This document shows, in pieces, positions 57,898 to 64,000 of a stretch of 64,000 nt of DNA. The position numbers and the translations under genes were made by a program. Numbering within the stretch: the first letter of the stretch is position 1; each line of letters starts with the position of its first letter. This stretch comes from Holophagales bacterium (GTDB lineage Bacteria; Acidobacteriota; Thermoanaerobaculia; Multivoradales; JAGPDF01), in the NCBI GenBank assembly GCA_016699405.1, contig CP064972.1, forward strand, positions 744,001 through 808,000, read 5' to 3'. The notes below the pieces were generated by a model that ran no database searches, was not told the DNA's origin, and saw only the letters and a program-made list of their open reading frames with translations.

Positions 57898-59340
57898 ATG
57901 AGCGATTCGCTGCCCCCTCTCCGCCCCGCCCTGGCCGCCGCGCTCGTGTTCGCGCTGCGCCTCGCCAGCCCCTCGCCCGCCGCCACGATCGTCGTCAACA
58001 CGGATCAGGACAGCGAGGTGGCCGATGCCTTCTGCTCGCTGCGCGAAGCGATCGTGGCTGCCAACACCGATGCTGCGTACGCTGGCTGCGCGAGCGGTTG
58101 GGGAGCCGACCGGATCGCCTTCGCTCTGCCGACGCCGGCAACCATCCTCCTGCTCTCGAACCTGCCGTCGCTGAGCGGCACGTTGAAGCTCCAGGGACCG
58201 GGAGCCGATCTGCTGACGATCGATGGGCAGGATCTCTGGCAGATCATCCGCGCACCGAACGTCGGCCCCGCGATCTGGCTGGGCTTCGAGGAGCTGACCC
58301 TCGCCCACGGCTCGGCGGCGTACGGCGCGGCGATTTCCGCCGAAGTCGGGCGAAGCCTCTTTGCGCGGCGCGTGCGCTTCCTGGCCAACGTCGCCACCAA
58401 CGGCGGCGGCGCGGTCGACCTGCAGGCCTCCGCCACGCAGCCGGCAACGGCGACCTTCGTCGAATGCGAGTTGGCCGACAACGAGGCGTGGGGGCCGACC
58501 GGCGCGGGGGCGCTGAATCTCGCCGGTCCGGGTCTCACCGGAATCGTCACGGCGACCACCTTCTCCGGCAATCGGGCAGCCCACGTCAACGGCGTGGCCG
58601 GAGCGATCTTCCTCAAGGAGGCGGCCCTCACCCTCGAGCGCAGCACGTTCTCCCACAACAGCGCGAGCTCCAACGGGGGAGCGATCCTCGCCCGCGCGAC
58701 CACCGGGCCTTCCGTCCTCACGCTGCGCGACGTGACGATCGTCGGCAACCAGGCGGACGCCGACGGCTCGGGCGCGGGAGACGGCGGCGGAATCGCCACC
58801 CAGACGGCCTCCGGCAACACCCTGACGATCGCGGCTCGCAACAGCCTCCTCGCCGCCAACGAAGATCCGACCGGCCCGGCCGCGCCCGACCTCTTCCTGC
58901 CCGCGGTGCACTCGATCATCTGGCAGAGCGAGGGGTTCAACGTGATCGGCTCGGTGGCGGGCGCCGAGAGCTACCTGCAGGCGGGAGCCCCGAATCCCGA
59001 AGGCGATCGGGTCGGCACCGCGGCGGCACCGATCGACCCCCGGCTCGAGCCCCTCGCCGACCATGGGGGCTTCGCACCGACCTTGCGGCCGATCCTGGAG
59101 GCCACCAGCCCGCTCATCGACCAGGGCTCGTGCCCGACGGCAACCGGCGATCAGCGCGGGGGTGCCGGCGGCCTCGGCGGCGGCCGGATCGCCGACCTTG
59201 CCTCCGTGCCCGATGGCGCCGGCGATGGTTGCGACGTCGGCGCTTTCGAGCGCCTGCTCGTCCCTCGCGCCGAGTCCCCCGTCTTCTCCGACGCCTTCGA
59301 GGTCGGCCACCTGCTGCTCTGGTCGGGCGAGGCGCCCTGA
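57898..59340 (+). CDS. Secreted CSLREA-motif beta-helix protein with C-terminal WSxxxP
   Basis: 480 residues. ATG after GGGAGGAGA. Signal peptide (ALAAALVFALRLASPSPAA). The mature N-terminus contains FCSLREAIVAANTDA (~45-60), the CSLREA motif found at the start of parallel beta-helix surface proteins. Repeated strands with Asn/Gly turns follow (TTFSGNRAAHVNGVAGAIF, STFSHNSASSNGGAIL, RDVTIVGNQADADGSG), plus the common ending LEATSPLIDQGSC and CDVGAFE. The last 16 residues DAFEVGHLLLWSGEAP fit the shared C-terminal pattern. Function unknown. Confidence 0.87.
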   Translation: MSDSLPPLRPALAAALVFALRLASPSPAATIVVNTDQDSEVADAFCSLREAIVAANTDAAYAGCASGWGADRIAFALPTPATILLLSNLPSLSGTLKLQGPGADLLTIDGQDLWQIIRAPNVGPAIWLGFEELTLAHGSAAYGAAISAEVGRSLFARRVRFLANVATNGGGAVDLQASATQPATATFVECELADNEAWGPTGAGALNLAGPGLTGIVTATTFSGNRAAHVNGVAGAIFLKEAALTLERSTFSHNSASSNGGAILARATTGPSVLTLRDVTIVGNQADADGSGAGDGGGIATQTASGNTLTIAARNSLLAANEDPTGPAAPDLFLPAVHSIIWQSEGFNVIGSVAGAESYLQAGAPNPEGDRVGTAAAPIDPRLEPLADHGGFAPTLRPILEATSPLIDQGSCPTATGDQRGGAGGLGGGRIADLASVPDGAGDGCDVGAFERLLVPRAESPVFSDAFEVGHLLLWSGEAP

Positions 59341-59413
59341 CGTTCGCGCACCCGTCATCGAGAGTGGGCCGATCCGCTTCCTGCGTCCGCGGCGGCGGAT
59401 AGACTTCACCCCC

Positions 59414-60340
59414 ATGTCGCCCGCCCTCGAATGCCGCGGACTCGTCAAGCGCTACGGCGATCTCGTCGCCGTGGACGGCCTCGACCTCGCCGTCGAAGCC
59501 GGGGAGTGCTTCGGACTCCTCGGGCCGAACGGCGCCGGGAAGACGACGACCGTCGAGATCTTCGAGGGGCTGCTCGCCCCGAGTGGCGGCGAGGTCACCG
59601 TGCTCGGCGAGCACTGGCACGGCGACGGGCGGGCGCTGCGCGCGCGGCTGGGGATCCAGCTCCAGGAGACGAAGTTCCCCGAGAAGCTCCAGGTCGGCGA
59701 GATCGTCGACCTTTTCCGCAGTTTCTATCCGCGCGGGCTCGAACCGGCCGAAGCGCTGGCGAGCGTCGGTCTGACGGAGAAGACGAAGGCCTGGGTGCGC
59801 ACGCTCTCCGGCGGGCAGAAGCAGCGGCTCTCGCTCGCCTGCGCCCTCGTCGGCGACCCGGAGGTGCTCTTCCTCGACGAGCCGACGACCGGGCTCGACC
59901 CGGCCTCGCGGCGGCAGATCTGGGAGATCGTCGAAGCGCTCAAGCGGCGCGGCCGGACCGTGCTCCTGACCACGCACTACATGGAGGAGGCCGCGCGTCT
60001 CTGCGATCGGGTGGCGATCGTCGATCGCGGGCGACGGCTCGCTCTCGGCACCCCCGCCGAGCTCGTCGCGTCGCTCGGCGCCGAGCACGTCATCGAGCTC
60101 GCGGTCGACGGCGAGCTCGACGCCGCGGCGCTGGCCGCGCTCCCCGGCGTCGAGGCGGTGCGCCACGACGAGGCGCTCTGGCGGCTGACGGTGCGGGACG
60201 TCGCTCGCGCGGTGCCGCCGCTCCTCTCGCTTCTGGCGACGCAGGGGCTGACGCCGCAGCGGCTCGCCACCCACCACGCGACGCTCGAGGACGTCTTCCT
60301 GGCGCTCGCCGGTCGCGGCCTCGAGGAGGGTGCCACGTGA
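59414..60340 (+). CDS. ABC-2 type transporter ATP-binding protein
   Basis: 308 residues. Walker A GPNGAGKTTT, signature LSGGQKQRLSLA, Walker B VLFLDEPTTGLD, His switch TTHYMEEA. The C-terminal ~70 residues resemble the variable domain of DrrA/CcmA-like exporters. Overlaps the permease gene (GTGA). It is likely to export a small molecule or lipid. No resistance context is visible. Confidence 0.94.
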   Translation: MSPALECRGLVKRYGDLVAVDGLDLAVEAGECFGLLGPNGAGKTTTVEIFEGLLAPSGGEVTVLGEHWHGDGRALRARLGIQLQETKFPEKLQVGEIVDLFRSFYPRGLEPAEALASVGLTEKTKAWVRTLSGGQKQRLSLACALVGDPEVLFLDEPTTGLDPASRRQIWEIVEALKRRGRTVLLTTHYMEEAARLCDRVAIVDRGRRLALGTPAELVASLGAEHVIELAVDGELDAAALAALPGVEAVRHDEALWRLTVRDVARAVPPLLSLLATQGLTPQRLATHHATLEDVFLALAGRGLEEGAT

Positions 60341-61377
60341 GCCGACTCGCGCGCTCGTCGCTCTTCCAGCTCACCCGTGCCCGGGTCGCCGAGTTCCTGC
60401 GCGAGCCGGAAGCGGTCTTCTGGGTCTTCTTCTTCCCGGTGCTGCTCGCCGTGGCGCTCGGGATCGCCTTCCGCAACAAGCCGCCGGAGCCGGTGCAGGT
60501 CGGCATCGAAGCCGGCAGCGGGGCGGAGGATCGGCTCGCCGCGCTAGGCGCCTCGCGCGAGCTGCGCGCCGAGGTGCTGTCGCACGACGAAGCCCGGCGT
60601 CAGTTGCGTGTCGGCAAGATCGCTCTCGTCGTCCTCGCCACCGACCCGCCGACCTACTGGCTCGATCCGACGCGGCCGGAGAGCCGTCTCGCCCGACTCG
60701 AGGTCGATGCGGCGCTCGAACGCGCCGCCGGGCGCGAGGACCGCTTCCGCCCCGCCGAGCTGGCGCTCGACGAGCGCGGCTCGCGCTACATCGATTTTCT
60801 GGTTCCCGGCCTGCTCGGCATGAACCTGATGTCGACCGGCATGTGGGCGATCGGCTTCTCGCTGGTGCAGCAACGGGTCGGCAAGCTGCTCAAGCTCTTC
60901 GTCGCCGCACCGATGAAGCGCTGGCAACTGCTCGCCGCGCAGGTGCTGGCGAGGCTCGTCTTCCTGGCGCTCGAGGTGGCGATCCTCGTCACTTTCGCGG
61001 TCTTCGCCCTCGACGTGCCGATGCGCGGGTCGCTCGCCGCCTTCGCCCTCGTCTGTCTCGTCGGGGCTGGCGCCTTCGTCGGCGTCGGGCTGCTCACCGC
61101 CGCACGACCGAAGACGATCGAAGGGGTCTCCGGGATCATGAACCTCGCCATGTTCCCGATGTGGATCGGCTCCGGGGTCTTCTTCTCGATCGAGCGTTTC
61201 CCCGCCGCCGCGCAGCCGTTTCTGCGCGCCATTCCGCTGACCGCGCTGAACGACGCGCTGCGCGGCGTCATGCTCGAAGGAGTCGGGATCGTCGCCGTCC
61301 TGCCGCAACTCGCCAACCTGGCGATCTGGGGTGGCGTCTCCTTCTTCGTGGCGTTGCGGATCTTCCGCTGGCAGTAG
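60337..61377 (+). CDS. ABC-2 type transporter permease
   Basis: 346 residues, one N-terminal helix (~25-45, VFWVFFFPVLLAVALGIAF), an extracytoplasmic region (~47-145) and five to six C-terminal helices, with the ABC-2 motif KLLKLFVAAPMKRWQLLAAQ. It starts with GTG 60337 overlapping the stop of the ATPase gene. Partner of the protein at 59414. A similar two-gene set, but without a kinase, to the exporter at 38484-40666. Confidence 0.92.
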   Translation: MSRLARSSLFQLTRARVAEFLREPEAVFWVFFFPVLLAVALGIAFRNKPPEPVQVGIEAGSGAEDRLAALGASRELRAEVLSHDEARRQLRVGKIALVVLATDPPTYWLDPTRPESRLARLEVDAALERAAGREDRFRPAELALDERGSRYIDFLVPGLLGMNLMSTGMWAIGFSLVQQRVGKLLKLFVAAPMKRWQLLAAQVLARLVFLALEVAILVTFAVFALDVPMRGSLAAFALVCLVGAGAFVGVGLLTAARPKTIEGVSGIMNLAMFPMWIGSGVFFSIERFPAAAQPFLRAIPLTALNDALRGVMLEGVGIVAVLPQLANLAIWGGVSFFVALRIFRWQ

Positions 61378-62049
61378 CTAGCCCGGCTCGGCTCGCGCGT
61401 AGATGCTGACCCACCGGCCCGCCGGACTGGCGAAGCGTGTCCCGCGCCAGTCGGCGGTGCGCTCGCGCAGCACGAGTCCCGCGTCCGCCGCCATCGCGTC
61501 GAGCTCCGCCGGCGAAAAGCACCGCATGCGCACACGGTAGAGCCGCGCGCCGAGGGAGGTGTCGAGGCGGTGGGTGGACTCCACCGTCCGCTGCTCCTCG
61601 CCGGCGAACGGGCCATAGAGCTCGAGTGCCAGGACGCCATCGGGGGCAAGCGCGCTCGCCGCGTTGGCCAGCGCCCGGCTCTGCAGGGCGGGGTCCGGCA
61701 GCAGGAAGAACGAATTCACCAGCGAGAAGATCAGCCGGTAGGGGCCGCCGAGGTCGCAGTGCGTGAAGTCGCCGAGGACGAGCGGGATGGTGTCGCCGCC
61801 CGCCTTGGCACGCAGCCGCTCGACCATGGCCGGCGAGGCCTCCACCCCGGCGACAGCGACCCCGCGCGCCGCGAGCGCGAGAAGCGCCCGGCCGGTCCCG
61901 GCCCCGAGATCGAGCGCCGGCCCACCGCGGGCAAGGGCGAGCAGGCCCTGAAGCGTGGCCGCGTCGAGCTGCGGGTAGATCTCGTCGTAGAAGTCGGCGC
62001 ACCCGTCGCCGTAATCGGCGGCGCTCCACGGCTCCGGATCGAGAAGCAT
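61378..62049 (-). CDS. Class I SAM-dependent methyltransferase
   Basis: 223 residues. Motif I is ALDLGAGTGRALLALA, the acidic motif II is VAGVEASPAMVERLR, motif post-II is LVLGDFTHCDL and the LIFSLVNSFFLL segment is motif IV. These bind SAM. The N-terminal YDEIYPQLD start is common among small-molecule methyltransferases. Substrate unknown. Start ATG 62049. Its stop TAG overlaps the end region of the convergent permease gene, leaving no spacer. Confidence 0.88.
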   Translation of the reverse strand: MLLDPEPWSAADYGDGCADFYDEIYPQLDAATLQGLLALARGGPALDLGAGTGRALLALAARGVAVAGVEASPAMVERLRAKAGGDTIPLVLGDFTHCDLGGPYRLIFSLVNSFFLLPDPALQSRALANAASALAPDGVLALELYGPFAGEEQRTVESTHRLDTSLGARLYRVRMRCFSPAELDAMAADAGLVLRERTADWRGTRFASPAGRWVSIYARAEPG

Positions 62050-62093
62050 CGGGACGCCAAGGTAGCACACGGTTTCGGGGTGCCGAGCATGCC

Positions 62094-62114
62094 GCGCAAC
62101 CTCGCGGGTTGCGC
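62094..62114. promoter_or_regulatory. Inverted repeat upstream of gene at 62149
   Basis: Arms GCGCAACC and GGTTGCGC with a 5-base spacer overlap the expected -35 position of a TAGAAT element at 62120-62125. Possible operator for the secreted protein gene or the divergent methyltransferase. Confidence 0.35.
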
Positions 62115-62148
62115 CCACGTAGAATCCCCCAACCTTCGGAGGAGCCCC

Positions 62149-62706
62149 ATGCACCGTCGCCGCGTCGTTTCGCTCGGACTCGCTCTCGCCGTCTCGTCCC
62201 TGCTCTCCGCCCTGCCGGCAGCCGCCCAACACGACCACGCGGCGAGCAAGGCCGCGACCTCGCCGTCCGCCGCCGCGCTCGCTCGCCTCCAGGCCCTGGC
62301 GGGCGAGTGGATCGACGTCGACGGCTCGACCGGACAGAAGGACAAGGTCGTCGTCGTCTACCACGTCACCGGCGCCGGCTCGGCGGTGGTCGAGACCCTC
62401 TTCCCCGGCACGCCGCACGAGATGACCACCGTCTACCACACCGACGGCGACGACCTCGTGCTGACCCACTACTGCGCTGCGGGCAACCAGCCACGCATGC
62501 GGGCCCGCAAGCCGTCGGGCGACAAGCTGGTTTTCGAGTTCGACGGCGGCACCAACCTCGACCCGGCCAAGGACATGCACATGCACTCGGGCTTCGTCGC
62601 CCTGCTCGGGCCGGACCGCGTCGATGCCGAATGGCAGGCCTGGGTCAACGGCTCGCCGGACGGGGCTCATGTCGCGAAGTTCCATCTGGCGCGGAAGAAG
62701 GGGTAG
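62149..62706 (+). CDS. Small secreted protein of unknown function
   Basis: 185 residues with a signal peptide (GLALAVSSLLSALPAAAQ). The mature part has a lipocalin-like look: LARLQALAGEWIDVDGS near the start, strands VVVVYHVTGAGSAVVETLFPG, MTTVYHTDGDDLVLTHYC and a closing AEWQAWVNG. Domains of this type, with GEW near the start and a Y-H-x-D-G segment, are common in secreted beta-barrel proteins of Acidobacteriota. ATG 62149 follows GGAGGAG. Function not known. Confidence 0.75.
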   Translation: MHRRRVVSLGLALAVSSLLSALPAAAQHDHAASKAATSPSAAALARLQALAGEWIDVDGSTGQKDKVVVVYHVTGAGSAVVETLFPGTPHEMTTVYHTDGDDLVLTHYCAAGNQPRMRARKPSGDKLVFEFDGGTNLDPAKDMHMHSGFVALLGPDRVDAEWQAWVNGSPDGAHVAKFHLARKKG

Positions 62707-62735
62707 GCGGGCTGAGCGGGCGCTCGCGGGTCTTG

Positions 62736-62759
62736 GGGGACAGGCTGAAGCCTGTCCCC
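62736..62759. repeat. Perfect 10-bp palindromic stem, REP-like or terminator
   Basis: Arms GGGGACAGGC and GCCTGTCCCC around TGAA lie between the convergent genes ending at 62706 and 62767. The length and symmetry suggest either a bidirectional terminator or a dispersed repeat. No T-run follows. A second copy was not seen in this window. Confidence 0.55.
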
Positions 62760-62766
62760 TCATCGC

Positions 62767-63726
62767 TCAGCCGTCGAGGCCGGTGAAGGGGAAGAGGTCG
62801 CGCCGCAGCTCGTAGTTGCGGAGAGCCAGGGCGGTGGCGGGCGAAACCGGTTCGACGAGCTCGGCGATCGAGCGGATCTCGCCGGGGAGCGGAATCGCTC
62901 GCGAGACGACGCGCACGGAGACCTGCGGGTCGATCGCAGGCTGCCGGGCCGGCGTGGGGAAGAACAGCTCGCTCATCTTCCGGTTCGGATCCAGCACGTC
63001 GACCCGCTCGGCCCCGGCCCGGCGCAACATCGCAGCGAAGATCGCGGCGCAATAGCCGTAGTGCGTGCAGGCGAGCGCCGCGACGACCGGCGCTCGACCC
63101 GTCCGCGCCACCGCCTGCCGCGCGAAGCGAGCGATCTCCTCGACGACGCCGACGCTCCGCCCTTCGAGCTCGATGCGGCTCGCCAGTCCCGGGCAGGGGA
63201 GTGGCACGATCCGTTCCTCGGCGACGCCCGCGGCGGTGAGGGCACGCTGATGAGCGCCGGCGTCGATCGTCGTCTCGGTGGCGAAGAGGACCGCGACCGC
63301 TTCCGGCTCCTTCGCCAGGTGCTCGGCCACCGCCGCAACCCCGAGCTCGACGATTCCCAACACGGGCACCGACTGCGCGGCGAGCACGCGACTCTCCGGA
63401 ATCAGCACCGACAGGGTGTTGCAGGCGACCAGGAGCATGTCGGGACGGCCCTCGCCGAGCATCCCGGCGAGCGCGTCGTCGAAGACCGCGAGCTTGCGCG
63501 CGTGCGAGGGCATCTTGTTGTAGCCCTGGCCGGTCTCGCCGAGAGCGCTCACGAAGTCGAGCCGCAGGGTGCGGTAACGGCCGGTGCCCCGCCCCGAACG
63601 CTCGAGCTCGGCGACGACCGAGAGGCCGCCGAGCCCCGAGTCGGTGACGAGCAACTGGAGGGAATCGCGCACGAGGAGTGGCGCGACCGCCCGTTCGGTT
63701 CTCACCTCCATGCTCGATTCACTCAT
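62767..63726 (-). CDS. murI: Glutamate racemase family protein
   Basis: 319 residues. Nucleotide-fold start LLVTDSGLGGLSVV, two catalytic cysteines in VACNTLS and ALACTHYGY, and LGIVELGVAA between. These form the two-base mechanism converting L- to D-glutamate for peptidoglycan. It is longer than typical MurI (~265-285 residues), with extra sequence at both ends, so an aspartate/glutamate racemase-like role cannot be excluded. Start ATG 63726; a second ATG at 63711 is possible. Divergent from an ABC ATPase gene. Confidence 0.8.
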   Translation of the reverse strand: MSESSMEVRTERAVAPLLVRDSLQLLVTDSGLGGLSVVAELERSGRGTGRYRTLRLDFVSALGETGQGYNKMPSHARKLAVFDDALAGMLGEGRPDMLLVACNTLSVLIPESRVLAAQSVPVLGIVELGVAAVAEHLAKEPEAVAVLFATETTIDAGAHQRALTAAGVAEERIVPLPCPGLASRIELEGRSVGVVEEIARFARQAVARTGRAPVVAALACTHYGYCAAIFAAMLRRAGAERVDVLDPNRKMSELFFPTPARQPAIDPQVSVRVVSRAIPLPGEIRSIAELVEPVSPATALALRNYELRRDLFPFTGLDG

Positions 63727-63835
63727 CGTCCGGCTTCGCTTTCCGACGCGGCTTGTCCTCGATCCTATCCGTCCCTCCACTCGGCGGAGAGCAGAAGCGA
63801 TAGCATGTGCCGCGCCTGCCGCGACCAGAGCTGCC

Positions 63836-64000
63836 ATGCCCCCCACGATCTTCGTCGAGAACCTCCGCAAGACCTATCCGGGAACGCGCAAGAGCGCGCC
63901 GGTCGAGGCCGTGCGCGGAATCTCCTTCTCGGTCGAGCGCGGCGAGCTCTTCGGCCTCCTCGGACCCAACGGCGCCGGCAAGAGCACGACGATCGGCTGC
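63836..64000 (+). CDS. ABC transporter ATP-binding protein, truncated by right edge
   Basis: First 55 residues only. It contains IFVENLRKTYPGTRKSAPVEAVRGISFSVE and Walker A GLLGPNGAGKSTT. Length and class are not known. The ATG at 63836 is the natural start for this family. Confidence 0.85.
   Translation, partial: MPPTIFVENLRKTYPGTRKSAPVEAVRGISFSVERGELFGLLGPNGAGKSTTIGC

Overview
The window is very GC-rich, densely coded bacterial chromosomal DNA with no rRNA, tRNA, mobile element or CRISPR array that I can see. The gene set points to Acidobacteriota, perhaps Thermoanaerobaculia: three large receptor-type Ser/Thr kinases with TPR tails, a kinase-coupled ECF sigma factor, an AmmeMemoRadiSam cluster, a DUF4010 MgtC-like protein, class I fumarase and several secreted beta-helix and beta-propeller proteins. 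This assignment is an inference from gene content, not from a marker gene.

Layout. 1-3985 (minus): an AmmeMemoRadiSam cluster (radical SAM AmrS, fused AmrB-AmrA, spermidine-synthase-like membrane protein cut by the left edge); both Amr proteins carry export-signal-like N-termini. 4085-7380 (minus): a secreted protein, a cysteine synthase and a propeller-like protein. 7611-10574: TPR Ser/Thr kinase. 10631-13249: NAD(P)-binding protein and GMP synthase. 13289-17765: secreted proteins. 17895-28339 (minus): a two-component sigma-54 pair, then a phosphate-porin-type outer membrane protein, three CYTH-like proteins, a DASS anion permease, a membrane-anchored protein and a DUF4010 membrane protein. 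This is the most unusual part of the window. 28440-34510: secreted and membrane proteins, SDR oxidoreductase, fumarase. 34717-40666: kinase coupled to an ABC-2 exporter. 40724-46578: isochorismatase-like hydrolase, sirtuin, DoxX, cysteine dioxygenase-like protein, LepA. 46812-49198: an ECF-type sigma / FecR-like / STN-domain operon and a basic repeat protein. 49281-54839: SpoIIE phosphatase, ankyrin protein, large secreted protein. 54903-57802 (minus): kinase coupled to an ECF sigma factor. 57898-64000: CSLREA-motif secreted protein, ABC-2 exporter, methyltransferase, small secreted protein, glutamate racemase and the start of another ABC ATPase.

How genes may work together. The 19273-28339 block reads as a regulated uptake and processing system for a phosphate-containing anion: a cytosolic PAS kinase and sigma-54 activator would switch on the porin, permease and CYTH-fold proteins. 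Two families of shared C-termini link otherwise unrelated secreted proteins: a 16-residue terminal pattern in three of them and a ~115-residue domain in two. Signal transduction is rich, with Ser/Thr kinases translationally coupled once to an exporter and once to a sigma factor.
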